A stretch of 64,000 bases of DNA from Nocardioides baculatus. Its GTDB lineage: Bacteria; Actinomycetota; Actinomycetes; Propionibacteriales; Nocardioidaceae. The notes below the pieces were generated by a model that searched no databases, had not been told where the DNA came from, and saw only the letters and a program-made list of their open reading frames with translations. Shown piece by piece: positions 25,371-34,571 of the stretch. The position numbers and the translations under genes were made by a program. Position 1 is the stretch's first letter, and every line of letters starts with the position of its first letter. The DNA lies in NCBI RefSeq assembly GCF_016735675.1, contig NZ_JAERSG010000007.1:1-64000 (forward strand), read 5' to 3'.

Positions 25371-27775
25371 TGGCAGGCCTCGCAGTTCTCGGGGTTCTCG
25401 AGCGAGCAGGCGAGCGCCTCGTCGTCCGAGATGGTCGTGGGGAGAGTGGGCAGGGGAGGGGTGTCGGCGGCGACCGGCGCGCCGACCGATGTCGTCGTCT
25501 GCTGGATCCGCGTCGCCGGGCGCGAGCGCAGGTAGTAGGTCGTCTTGAGACCGGCCTTCCACGCGTGGAGGTACATCGACGAGAGCTTTCCGATCGACGG
25601 ACCGGCGATGAAGAGGTTGAGCGACTGGCTTTGGTCGATGTACGCCGACCGCGCGGCGGCCATGTCGATGAGCGCGCGCTGCGGCAGCTCCCACGCCGTC
25701 CGGTAGAGCTCGCGGACGTCGTCAGGCAGCTGGGTGACGCCCTGCACCGAGCCCTCGGCCCGCTTGATCGCCTCGCGGACCTCCGGCGTCCAGAGCCCGC
25801 GCTCCTTGAGCTCGCGGGTGAGGGCGGCGTTGACCTGGAGGAACTCGCCCGAGAGGGTCTCGCGCTTGAACAGGTTGGACACTTGCGGCTCGATGCACTC
25901 GTAGCAGCCCGCGATCGACGCGATGGTCGCCGTCGGCGCGATCGCGATGAGCAGCGAGTTGCGCAGCCCGTGCTCCGCGACGGCGGCGCGCAGCGCCTCC
26001 CACCGCTCGGTCTGGGCCGGGTTGGCGCCCCAGTGGTCCGGCTGGAGCACGCCGGCGGCGGCCCGCGTCTCGGCGTACGCCGGGTGCGGTCCGTGGCGCC
26101 GCGCCAGGTCGACCGACACCTCGAGGGCGGTCAGGTAGATCTCCTCCTGCACACGCGTCGACAGCTCGCGCGCCTCGCCGGAGTCGAAGGGCAGGCGCAT
26201 CGCGAAGAACGCGTCCTGGAGCCCCATCAGCCCGAGCCCGACCGGTCGCCAGCGCGGGTTGGACGCGGCCGCCTCGTCGCTCGGGTAGTAGTTGATGTCG
26301 ATCACCCGGTCGAGCAGCGGCACGGCCGTGCGTACGGTCTCGCGCAGCTTGTCCCAGTCGATTCCGACCGACGACCCGGCGGTCGTCAGGTGCTGCGCGA
26401 GGTTGATCGAGCCGAGGTTGCAGACCGCGGTCTCGTCGTCGGACGACACCTCGATGATCTCGGTGCAGAGGTTGGACAGGTGCACGACCGGACCACCCGG
26501 GGTGTCGCGGGTCTGGTTGCAGGTGCGGTTGGAGGCGTCCTTGAAGGTCATCCAGCCGTTGCCGGTCTGCGCGAGCGTGCGCATCATCCGGCCGTAGAGC
26601 TCGCGGGCCTTCACCTTCCGGACGTAGCGGCCCTCCTCCTCGGCTCGGCGGTAGGCCTCGTCGAACGCCGTGCCCCACAGGTCGGGCAGCTCGGGGGCCT
26701 GGTCGGGGTCGATCAGCGACCAGTCGGCGTCGGCCTCGACGCGTCGCATGAACTCGTCGGGCACCCAGTGGGCGAGGTTGAGGTTGTGGGTGCGCCGGGC
26801 GTCCTCGCCGGTGTTGTCGCGCAGCTCGAGGAACTCCTCGACGTCGGGGTGCCACGGCTCGAGGTAGACGCACGCGGCGCCCTTGCGACGACCACCCTGG
26901 TTGACCGCCGACACCGACGAGTCGAGCGTGCGGAGGAACGGCACGATGCCGTTGGACTGCCCGTTGGTGCCGCGGATCAGCGCACCGCGCGAGCGGACGC
27001 GCGAGAAGGCGATGCCGATCCCGCCGGCGAACTTCGAGAGCTTCGCGACCTGCGCGTAGCGCGAGTAGATCGAGTCGAGGTCGTCGACGGGGGAGTCGAC
27101 CAGGTAGCACGACGACATCTGGGTGTGCCGGGTGCCGGAGTTGAACAGCGTCGGCGACGACGGCAGGTAGGCGAGCGACGACATCAGCCGGTAGAACCGG
27201 ATCGCCTCGCCGGGCGACTGCGCCAGGCCGGACGCGACCCGCAGCAGGAAGTACTGCGGCGTCTCGACGACCAGCCGGCTCGACGGGTGCCGCAGCAGGT
27301 AGCGGTCGTACACCGTGCGGAGGCCGAAGTACTCGAACCGCCGGTCCGCGTCGTCGTCGATCGCGAAGTCGAGCTTGCGGGCGTTGTCCTTGACGAAGCG
27401 CGCGGTCTCGTCGCCGATCAGGCCCTCCGCGTGGCCGAGGGCGACGGACTGGCTGAACGACATCACGCCCTGGTTGCGGACCTCCTTGTCGATGTAGCCC
27501 GACAGGAGGCGGGCGGCGAGCCGGGAGTACTGCGGCTCCTCGCCGATCATCTCCGCGGCCGTCTGGATCGACAGCCGGTCGAGCTCGGCGGTGGTGGCGC
27601 CGTCGTACAGCCCACTGATCGTGCGGGTGGCGACCCGCATCGGGTCCACGTCGGCCAGGTCGGCACTGACCCGGTCGACTGCCCGCACGATCTTGTTCAC
27701 GTCGACGGGCTCGGTGTCGCCGTTGCGCTTGCGCACCTGCATGGACGTCCGTCCGGGTGCTTCGGTGACCGTCAT
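25367..27775 (-). CDS. nrdA: Ribonucleoside-diphosphate reductase alpha subunit (class I)
   Basis: Catalytic subunit converting ribonucleoside diphosphates to deoxy forms, 802 aa. An ATP-cone (about residues 10-100, VRKRNGDTEPVDVNKIVRAV) gives allosteric activity control. The barrel has the active-site cysteines in HLSNLCTEIIEV and AVCNLGSINL, the loop GLGLMGLQDAFF, and the PTATIASIAGCYECIEP block. The C-terminal CEACQ is the redox-active tail reduced by thioredoxin-type partners. ATG start with GAGGAGAG 7 nt upstream. Preceded by a 400-bp leader holding a cobalamin riboswitch and two NrdR-like boxes, and followed without gap by nrdB. Confidence 0.97.
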   Translation of the reverse strand: MTVTEAPGRTSMQVRKRNGDTEPVDVNKIVRAVDRVSADLADVDPMRVATRTISGLYDGATTAELDRLSIQTAAEMIGEEPQYSRLAARLLSGYIDKEVRNQGVMSFSQSVALGHAEGLIGDETARFVKDNARKLDFAIDDDADRRFEYFGLRTVYDRYLLRHPSSRLVVETPQYFLLRVASGLAQSPGEAIRFYRLMSSLAYLPSSPTLFNSGTRHTQMSSCYLVDSPVDDLDSIYSRYAQVAKLSKFAGGIGIAFSRVRSRGALIRGTNGQSNGIVPFLRTLDSSVSAVNQGGRRKGAACVYLEPWHPDVEEFLELRDNTGEDARRTHNLNLAHWVPDEFMRRVEADADWSLIDPDQAPELPDLWGTAFDEAYRRAEEEGRYVRKVKARELYGRMMRTLAQTGNGWMTFKDASNRTCNQTRDTPGGPVVHLSNLCTEIIEVSSDDETAVCNLGSINLAQHLTTAGSSVGIDWDKLRETVRTAVPLLDRVIDINYYPSDEAAASNPRWRPVGLGLMGLQDAFFAMRLPFDSGEARELSTRVQEEIYLTALEVSVDLARRHGPHPAYAETRAAAGVLQPDHWGANPAQTERWEALRAAVAEHGLRNSLLIAIAPTATIASIAGCYECIEPQVSNLFKRETLSGEFLQVNAALTRELKERGLWTPEVREAIKRAEGSVQGVTQLPDDVRELYRTAWELPQRALIDMAAARSAYIDQSQSLNLFIAGPSIGKLSSMYLHAWKAGLKTTYYLRSRPATRIQQTTTSVGAPVAADTPPLPTLPTTISDDEALACSLENPENCEACQ

Positions 27776-27891
27776 GACTCTCTCCTCGCGAGGTCGGTCC
27801 TGGAAGGTCCGGAGGTCGCGCAGAAGAGGACGGAGGTACGACGCGGCGCGCGCGTCGTGATCGCCGTCAGCCGTCCCACGAGGCCTCGGAC

Positions 27892-27915
27892 CACCGCACC
27901 CGGTCGGGTGCGGTG
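27892..27915 (-). terminator. Expression-platform hairpin of the cobalamin riboswitch
   Basis: CACCGCACCC and GGGTGCGGTG form a perfect 10-bp stem with a 4-nt loop right after the 3' end of the aptamer and about 117 nt before the nrdA start. That distance favours control of transcription rather than masking of the ribosome-binding site. Confidence 0.6.
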
Positions 27916-27917
27916 CG

Positions 27918-28100
27918 CTGGCAGGTCTTCGGACTCATGGGCACGCCGAAATCGCTCTCGACCCCTACTGGCCGTCGCTTCCCAGATCATCGATCCAGTG
28001 CTGTGTGACGGCTGTCGTTCCCACTCACCGCTGCGGGGCAGTCCCGGACTCACACCGGGTTCCCTCTTGCCTCGACACGCCTGGGTGGCGTGCCGAACCA
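27918..28100 (-). ncRNA. Cobalamin (AdoCbl) riboswitch in the nrdAB leader
   Basis: Read on the minus strand, the leader contains the B12 aptamer landmarks in order: GAGGGAACCCGGTGTGAGTC, then CCGGGACTGCCCCGCAGCGG, a variable arm, and the 3' block AGTCCGAAGACCTGCC (27920 onward). These are the most conserved parts of the class I cobalamin riboswitch. Known precedent: in Streptomyces coelicolor a B12 riboswitch represses class Ia nrdAB when B12 is available for the class II enzyme NrdJ. The boundaries given are approximate because the outer P1 stem is not conserved. Confidence 0.92.
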
Positions 28101-28110
28101 GCTGCGTGGA

Positions 28111-28126
28111 ACACCATATGTAGGGC
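28111..28126 (-). promoter_or_regulatory. NrdR-like box, promoter-proximal
   Basis: On the minus strand GCCCTACATATGGTGT, which matches the published NrdR consensus acaCwAtATaTwGtgt at nearly all core positions. It lies 31 bp from the second box and overlaps a TACATA that could be the -10 element. Confidence 0.7.
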
Positions 28127-28141
28127 GGATCGGGAAGTGTG

Positions 28142-28157
28142 GGACCACATCTTGTGT
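28142..28157 (-). promoter_or_regulatory. NrdR-like box, promoter-distal
   Basis: On the minus strand ACACAAGATGTGGTCC, a good match to the first 14 positions of the NrdR consensus. The 31-bp offset to the neighbouring box is three helical turns, the spacing expected for cooperative NrdR binding. It lies between nrdA's leader and the psuG stop codon. Confidence 0.65.
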
Positions 28158-28183
28158 CGGCGTGTCTGCCGCGGGAGATGCGT

Positions 28184-29091
<908 letters not shown>

Positions 29092-29092
<1 letters not shown>

Positions 29093-29985
29093 CAGGACCT
29101 CTTCGTGATCTCTTCGGCCAGGTCTGGCCGGACGGTGTGGGGGCTCTCGACGGTGGCGGCGGCCGCGCGGTGACCGGCGCGCGCCGCCTCGACCGGGTCG
29201 GCGCCGCCCAGCCAGGCCGCGACCCACGCGGCGAGCATCGCGTCGCCCGCGCCGGTGACGTCGACGACGGTGGCGGGCTCTGCGGGGAGGTGGACGGGCT
29301 CGGCGCCGCGGCTGCACATCCACGAGCCGCCCGCGCCGTGGCGGACCCAGACGTGCTCGACGCCGCGGGCGTGCAGGTCCGCGGCGGACTCGCGCCACGC
29401 GCCGGTCGCCCGGCCGGTGACGGCCGCCAGCTCGTCGGTGTTGGGCGTGACGAGGAACAGGTCGTGCACGAGGTCGGCGAGCCGCGCGGCCTTGGCGACC
29501 GACACCGGCTCGAAGGCCACCGGGACGTCGGCGGAAGCGGCGGCTGCGACGACGAGAGCTGCCTGCTCGTGGGCGAGGTTGCCGTCCACGACGACGAGGG
29601 CGGCGTCGGCGAGGTGCACGGTCTCGAGCACGAGGTCGTCGACGACGGCCATGTCGGAGACCGCCGCGACGAGCTCGCCGGCGTCGTCGAGGACGGCGGT
29701 GTAGGTGCCGGTCGCGGCGCCCGGCACCCGGCGTACGGCCCCGACGTCCGCACCGCACGCGGCGGTCACCCGCATGGCGACGTCGCCGAACGCGTCGTCG
29801 CCGACGGCTGACACCAGCCGGACGGGAGCGCCGAGAAGGCCGAGGCAGGCGGCGATGTTGCGGCCGACGCCACCGGGGGAGATCCGGGTGTGGCCGGGGT
29901 TGCTGGTTGCGGCGACGAGCGGGGCGGAGGTGCGCGCCACGACGTCCATGTTGGTCCCGCCGACGACCACCACCCACTGGTTCAC
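29092..29985 (-). CDS. psuK: PfkB-family carbohydrate kinase, probable pseudouridine kinase
   Basis: A 297-aa ribokinase-like kinase. The N-terminal signature appears as GGTNMDVVART, the sugar-binding GGVGRNIAACLGLLG block follows, and the C-terminal ATP/anion-hole signature is VVDVTGAGDAMLAAWVAAWL, with the catalytic Asp in GAGDA. Substrate assignment rests on translational coupling with psuG: the kinase would phosphorylate pseudouridine to the glycosidase substrate. GTG start with CAGGAT 6 nt upstream, possibly leaderless. Confidence 0.82.
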
Positions 29986-30079
29986 GGGCAGATCCTGACA
30001 GAGACCCCGGCGGGGCTTTCACAGGAAGGACACAGGTGGTCGACACGGTCGTGCCAGCCCGCTGCACCACGGTGGTGAC

Positions 30080-31474
30080 ATGACCCTCCTCCAGACGTCC
30101 GCGCCGGACGTCGTACGCCTCGGCGCCCGTGCCCGCCGCGACGCGGGCGTCCGGCTCGCCGCCGGCAGCACCCTGTGGCTCTCGCTGCTCCTCGTCACGT
30201 GGTGGTGGGTCACCGGTGGCGGGATCACGCAGCTCGGAGGGTGGGCCACCGGCCTCGAGTCGGTCGGTCGCATCACCGGCCTCGCCTCGGCTGTGCTGCT
30301 CCTCGCCCAGGTCGTGCTGATGGCGCGGATCCCCGTGCTGGAGCGGGCGTTCGGCCAGGACGAGCTCACCCGGATCCACCGGCTGGTCGGCTTCACGTCC
30401 TTCAACCTGATGGTCGCGCACATCGTCCTCATCACATGGGGCTACGCGGCCGGGTCGCTGCTCGCGTCGCCCGGCACGCTGTGGGACCTCGCCGTGAACT
30501 ACCCGGGCATGCTGCTGGCCGTCGCGGCGACGGCCTGCCTCGTCATGGTGGTCGTCACCAGCATCCGCGCTGCGCGGCGTCGGCTGCGCTACGAGTCGTG
30601 GCACCTGATGCACCTCTACGCCTACCTCGGCGTCGGCCTCGCCATCCCGCACCAGCTCTGGACCGGCACCGACTTCACCTCCTCGACGGGGCGCCAGGTC
30701 TTCTGGTGGGCCGCCTGGGGCGTGTCGATGGCCAGCGTGCTCGTGTGGCGCGTCGGCCTGCCGCTGTGGCGCAACCTGCGCCACGACCTCCGCGTCGCCG
30801 CGGTCGTGCCGGAGGGCGACGGCACCGTCTCGGTCCACGTGACCGGGCGCCACCTGCACCGGCTCCCGGTCGAGGGCGGCCAGTTCTTCAGCTGGCGCTT
30901 CGGTGGTCGACCCGGCCGCACCCGCGCCAACCCGTACTCGCTCTCCGCCGCTCCCGACGGCCGCTCGCTGCGGATCACCGTGCAGGACGTCGGTGACGGC
31001 AGCGCCGCCGTCGCCGGGCTCGAGGTCGGCGCCCGCGCGTGGGTCGAGGGACCCTACGGCCGGCTCAGCCCGCGGGCGCGCAGCCGGTCGAAGGTGCTGA
31101 TGATCGGTGCCGGCGTCGGCATCACCCCGCTGCGGGCGCTCGCCGAGCACCTGGAGTACGCGCCGGGCGAGGCGCTCCTGCTCTACCGCACCTCCGGCAC
31201 GTCCCTGTTCGTCGACGAGCTCCACGAGCTGGCCGACCAGCGCGGCCTCGTCGTGTGGGGCCTGCCGGGTCGCCGCCGCGCGGCCGACTCCTGGCTCGGC
31301 GACACCGTCGACGCCCCGACCGACCTGGCCGCGCTCAGGTCGTGGGTGCCCGACGTCGCCGAGCGCGACGTCTACCTCTGCGGCCCCGGACCGTGGGCCG
31401 ACCTCGTCCTCCGCGACCTGCGGGCCGCCGGGGTGCCCGAGCAGCACATCCACTTCGAGACGTTCGGCTGGTGA
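30080..31474 (+). CDS. Ferric-reductase-like transmembrane flavocytochrome
   Basis: A 464-aa membrane flavoprotein. The first half (about residues 28-210) has six hydrophobic segments with paired histidines (RIHRLVGFTSFN, LMVAHIVLITWGY, SWHLMHLYAYLGV, AIPHQLW) suited to bind two haems. The second half is an FNR-type module: FAD barrel with GGQFFSWRFGG and ANPYSLSAAP, and NAD(P)-binding segment LMIGAGVGITPLRALAEH ending YLCGPGPWAD and IHFETFGW. It should move electrons from cytoplasmic NAD(P)H across the membrane. First gene of a three-gene unit with an FMN-binding protein and ApbE; the next start is 4 nt after its stop. Confidence 0.9.
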   Translation: MTLLQTSAPDVVRLGARARRDAGVRLAAGSTLWLSLLLVTWWWVTGGGITQLGGWATGLESVGRITGLASAVLLLAQVVLMARIPVLERAFGQDELTRIHRLVGFTSFNLMVAHIVLITWGYAAGSLLASPGTLWDLAVNYPGMLLAVAATACLVMVVVTSIRAARRRLRYESWHLMHLYAYLGVGLAIPHQLWTGTDFTSSTGRQVFWWAAWGVSMASVLVWRVGLPLWRNLRHDLRVAAVVPEGDGTVSVHVTGRHLHRLPVEGGQFFSWRFGGRPGRTRANPYSLSAAPDGRSLRITVQDVGDGSAAVAGLEVGARAWVEGPYGRLSPRARSRSKVLMIGAGVGITPLRALAEHLEYAPGEALLLYRTSGTSLFVDELHELADQRGLVVWGLPGRRRAADSWLGDTVDAPTDLAALRSWVPDVAERDVYLCGPGPWADLVLRDLRAAGVPEQHIHFETFGW

Positions 31475-31478
31475 CACC

Positions 31479-32000
31479 GTGAAGCGCATCGTCCTCTGGG
31501 TGCTGAGCACCCTGTCCACCCTCGTCGTCCTCTTCGGCTACCACACGTCGACCTCGTCGACGATGGCCACGGCCACCGGCAGCGAGACCGCGATCACCGG
31601 GTCGGTCCAGGCCTCCGGGGCCGGCACGACCTCCAGCGGGTCCGCGCCGCCGAGCGACACCGGCTCGGCGAGTTCCTCGAGCTCCTCGGGGTCCTCGTCG
31701 AGCTCCTCGGGCTCCTCTGGGTCCACCACCACGGTCACCGGTGCAGCCGCCCAGACCCGCTACGGGCCGGTCCAGGTGCAGCTGGAGGTGAGCGGTTCGA
31801 CGATCACCAACGTGTCGGTCCTGCAGTACCCGAACAGCGACGGCCGCGACATCCAGATCAACCAGTACGCCCTGCCCCAGCTGATCCAGCAGACGCTCGA
31901 CCAGCAGGACGGGTCGGTGTCGATGATCAGCGGCGCGACCTACACCAGCACCGGCTACTCGCAGTCCCTGCAGAGCGCGCTCGACCAGGCGGGGCTGTGA
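31479..32000 (+). CDS. Exported FMN-binding domain protein
   Basis: A 173-aa protein: N-terminal membrane or signal segment (residues 4-20), a linker of about 70 residues very rich in Ser, Gly and Thr (31-100), and a C-terminal FMN-binding domain (about 95-173) with VQLEVSGSTITNVSVLQYPN and the flavinylation-type motif SGATYTS. In this family ApbE attaches FMN covalently to the second Thr/Ser of that motif, and apbE is the next gene. The long flexible linker fits a mobile electron carrier on the outer face of the membrane. GTG start 4 nt after the reductase stop. Confidence 0.87.
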   Translation: MKRIVLWVLSTLSTLVVLFGYHTSTSSTMATATGSETAITGSVQASGAGTTSSGSAPPSDTGSASSSSSSGSSSSSSGSSGSTTTVTGAAAQTRYGPVQVQLEVSGSTITNVSVLQYPNSDGRDIQINQYALPQLIQQTLDQQDGSVSMISGATYTSTGYSQSLQSALDQAGL

Positions 32001-32761
32001 CCACCGTGGCGGAGCCGGTCGCCCGCCGGGTCGAACAGGTGATGGGCATGCCGATCAGTCTCGCGCTGCGGGGCCGGCACGCCACCGGCCCCGACGCGGA
32101 CGCGGCCTGGCAGGCCGCGCTGGCCGAGCTGCGGTGGGTCGACGAGGTCTTCAGCACGTGGCGGCCCGACAGCCAGGTCTCACGGCTCGGCCGTGGCGAG
32201 ATCGCCGTCGACGACTGCCACCCGACGGTGGCCGAGGTGCTCCGGCTCGGCGACCACGCGCGCGTCGCCTCGGAGGGGGCGTTCGACGTCGTCCGCACCG
32301 GTGCGGACGGCGTACGCCGCCTCGATCCCAGCGGGGTCGTGAAGGGCTGGGCTGTGGACCGCGCCGTACGTCCGCTGCTCGCGCTCGCCGACACCGACGT
32401 GTGCCTCTCGGCCGGCGGTGACATGGTGTGCCACGTCGCCGACCCGCACGGCGAGGCGTGGGTGATCGGCATCGAGGACCCGCTCGCCCCGACCCGCCTG
32501 GTCGCCCGGGTGCCGCTGCACCGCGGCGCGGTCGCGACGTCGGGGTCGGCGCACCGCGGGGCCCACGTCGTCGACGCGCGGACCGGTGCCGCGGCCGACG
32601 CGCTGGCCTCGGTCACCGTGATCGGCGCCGACCTGACCAGCGTCGACATCGACGCCACCACCGCCCTCGCCCTCGGGAAGGACGGCCCCGCGTGGTTGCG
32701 GTCACGGCTGCGCACCGGTGTTGTGGTCTGGGCTGACGGCCGGGCGGAGACCGTGGCCTGA
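31997..32761 (+). CDS. apbE: FAD:protein FMN transferase
   Basis: Transfers FMN from FAD to a Thr/Ser of a target protein. The 254-aa sequence has the family blocks MGMPISLALRG, DEVFSTWRPDSQVSRLG, the GVVKGWAVDRA motif, SAGGDMVCHV, and GAVATSGSAHRGAHVVDART, followed by VTVIGADLTSVDIDATTALA whose acidic residues bind Mg. No lipobox is seen, so it may act from the cytoplasmic side or via an unrecognised signal. GTG overlaps the stop of the FMN-binding gene, whose product is the obvious substrate. Confidence 0.93.
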   Translation: MTTVAEPVARRVEQVMGMPISLALRGRHATGPDADAAWQAALAELRWVDEVFSTWRPDSQVSRLGRGEIAVDDCHPTVAEVLRLGDHARVASEGAFDVVRTGADGVRRLDPSGVVKGWAVDRAVRPLLALADTDVCLSAGGDMVCHVADPHGEAWVIGIEDPLAPTRLVARVPLHRGAVATSGSAHRGAHVVDARTGAAADALASVTVIGADLTSVDIDATTALALGKDGPAWLRSRLRTGVVVWADGRAETVA

Positions 32762-32789
32762 CGGCGACTTCGGGCGTACGGTCGCAGGC

Positions 32790-32990
32790 ATGGTCCTCAT
32801 CGGGGTGGTCGTCGCAGTCGTCGTGGTCGTGCTCGTCCTGAGCGAGCGGCAGCGTCGTCGCGACTGGGAGGACCTCACCCGACCGGGCATGGGCGGCCGC
32901 CGCGGCCGGCCGGGCACGGGCACCGGCCACCTCGGCGAGGCGCCGGTGACGATCCACCACCGCCTCGGCGGCCGCGGCCGCAACGACTGA
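32790..32990 (+). CDS. Small single-pass membrane protein
   Basis: A 66-aa protein: hydrophobic N-terminal helix (MVLIGVVVAVVVVVLVLSE) then a charged, Gly/Arg-rich tail. Family unknown. ATG 32790 is supported by TACGGT ending 7 nt upstream (32777-32782). The next gene converges on it with 14 bp between stops. Real coding is likely from the membrane-then-basic pattern and the promoter, but it has no recognised domain. Confidence 0.6.
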   Translation: MVLIGVVVAVVVVVLVLSERQRRRDWEDLTRPGMGGRRGRPGTGTGHLGEAPVTIHHRLGGRGRND

Positions 32991-33004
32991 CCTGACCCTG
33001 CGGG

Positions 33005-34207
33005 TCAGATCTCGTCGTCGACGTAGGCCGGCCGCGCGACGCGGAGCCCGGCGAGGGTGAGCGGCACCGAGGTGAGCGCGAGGAGGACCAGGACGAGCGT
33101 CCAGCCATCCGTGGCCTCGTGGACCAGTCCCACGGCGAACGGCCCGATGGCGGCCAGTGCGTAGCCGATCGGCTGCACGAAGCCCGACAGCTGGGCGGTC
33201 ACCGACGGGTGGCGCGTGCGGGCGGTGATGAGGGCGATCGCGGTCGGGAAGGCCAGGCCCGAGAAGCCGAGGGAGAACGCCCACAGCCACGGGACCGTCG
33301 CGGGGGCGATCATCAGGCCGGTGTAGCCGACCGCGAGCGTGAGCCCGAAGGCCACCATCAGCGGGCGCAGGCCGCGCCCGCGCGCGATCACGCTCGGCAT
33401 CGCGAGCGCGCCCGCGATGCCGACGGCGGAGAGCAGACCCTGGAGCGCGCCGGCGTGTGACGCCGAGAGCCCGGCGTCGCGGTAGATCGTGGGCACCCAG
33501 CCGAACTGCACGTAGGCGTGCATCGACTGGACCCCGAAGAGCACGGTGAGCGCGACGGCCGTGGGGGAGTGCACCACCCGGCCCGACGGCGCGTCGCCGC
33601 TGACGCTGTGCTCGGCGGGCGAGCGGCGCTCGCGCAGCGCGAGCCACGCCCAGAGCGGGACCGCGACCGCGAGCAGCATGCCCCACACGGCGAGTCCGGC
33701 CTGCCACGAGTCCGTCGCCTCGGTCACGGGGGCCGTGACGATGACCGACATCGTGGCGCCGACGACGAGACCGGTGCCGTAGACGGTCATCAGCACGACC
33801 GCGTGACCGTGCGCCTTGACCCACGCGGGCACCAGCACGTTGCCGACCGCCATGCCGGACAGGGCGACCACGGTCAGGACCAGGAAGAGCGGCACGCTGT
33901 CCGTCGCGACGCGCAGCAGCAGGCCGGCCGCGCCGGCGGCGAGGCCGATGGCGATGCCGGCCGTCATCCCGACCCTGCGCGCGAAGCCCACCGCGAGCGC
34001 CCCGACCACGCCGAAGCACAGGCCCGGCAGGCCGGTCATGGCACCGGCGACGCCGGCGCTCATCCCGAGTCCGTCGCGGACCTCCTCGAGGACCGGGCCC
34101 GGTGACGAGGCGCCCGGCCGGAGGTTGATCGAGACGAGGACGACGGCGGCGACGAGGACGACGAACGGGAGCGCGGCACCGCGCGGGTGGTCATCGGCGT
34201 CGGACAC
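33005..34207 (-). CDS. MFS transporter, CynX/NimT-like
   Basis: A 400-aa, about 12-TM major facilitator. SINLRPGASSPGPVLEEVRD at the end of TM1 is the hallmark of the CynX/NimT (cyanate, 2-nitroimidazole) group, and the second half carries QSMHAYVQFGWVPTIYRDAG. Substrate unknown. Two in-frame GTG codons are candidates; 34207 is preferred because TAGAGT ends 8 nt upstream (34216-34221), inside the end of the DUF3054 gene, giving this gene its own leaderless promoter. The two genes overlap by 17 bp. Confidence 0.87.
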   Translation of the reverse strand: MSDADDHPRGAALPFVVLVAAVVLVSINLRPGASSPGPVLEEVRDGLGMSAGVAGAMTGLPGLCFGVVGALAVGFARRVGMTAGIAIGLAAGAAGLLLRVATDSVPLFLVLTVVALSGMAVGNVLVPAWVKAHGHAVVLMTVYGTGLVVGATMSVIVTAPVTEATDSWQAGLAVWGMLLAVAVPLWAWLALRERRSPAEHSVSGDAPSGRVVHSPTAVALTVLFGVQSMHAYVQFGWVPTIYRDAGLSASHAGALQGLLSAVGIAGALAMPSVIARGRGLRPLMVAFGLTLAVGYTGLMIAPATVPWLWAFSLGFSGLAFPTAIALITARTRHPSVTAQLSGFVQPIGYALAAIGPFAVGLVHEATDGWTLVLVLLALTSVPLTLAGLRVARPAYVDDEI

Positions 34208-34538
34208 GTGCACCGACTCTAGGCAGCACGAGCAGGGCGCCGAGGACGAGGGTGGCGACGACGACGAACGCGGTGGCCGTGCCCTGGCCGCTGGCCTGCC
34301 GCAGCAGCATCCCGCCGACGAGCGCGCCGAGCCAGACGACCACGCCCGAGGCGACTGCGCCGGGCGGACGTCGTACGGCGACCAGGGCGACCCAGGCGAG
34401 CAGCGTCCCGGCCAGGAAGGGCCACGCGGTGGTCCACCAGCCGCCGGCGGTGAGGGTGCCGTAGTGGCTGAGCCGACCGATCACTGCGAAGACGCCGACG
34501 AGCACGAGGTCGATCACGAGCCACCTTCGATCGGACAT
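34191..34538 (-). CDS. DUF3054 membrane protein
   Basis: A 115-aa protein with four hydrophobic segments. The N-terminus WLVIDLVLVGVFAVIGRLSH and the GWWTTAWPFLAG block fit the DUF3054 family of actinobacteria, function unknown. The frame extends upstream, but ATG 34538 has TAGGGT ending 7 nt before it (34546-34551) and gives the family N-terminus. It shares a very short divergent promoter region with the P450 gene. Confidence 0.83.
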   Translation of the reverse strand: MSDRRWLVIDLVLVGVFAVIGRLSHYGTLTAGGWWTTAWPFLAGTLLAWVALVAVRRPPGAVASGVVVWLGALVGGMLLRQASGQGTATAFVVVATLVLGALLVLPRVGARVRRR

Positions 34539-34545
34539 GGTGCAG

Positions 34546-34565
34546 ACCCTAGGTGTGAGTAGGTT
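34546..34565. promoter_or_regulatory. Back-to-back leaderless promoters, DUF3054 and P450 genes
   Basis: TAGGGT on the minus strand (34546-34551, 7 nt from ATG 34538) and TAGGTT on the plus strand (34560-34565, 6 nt from ATG 34572) are only 8 bp apart. Both mRNAs would start at their AUG, and the two polymerases could hardly occupy the site together. Confidence 0.6.
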
Positions 34566-34571
34566 CGGAGC

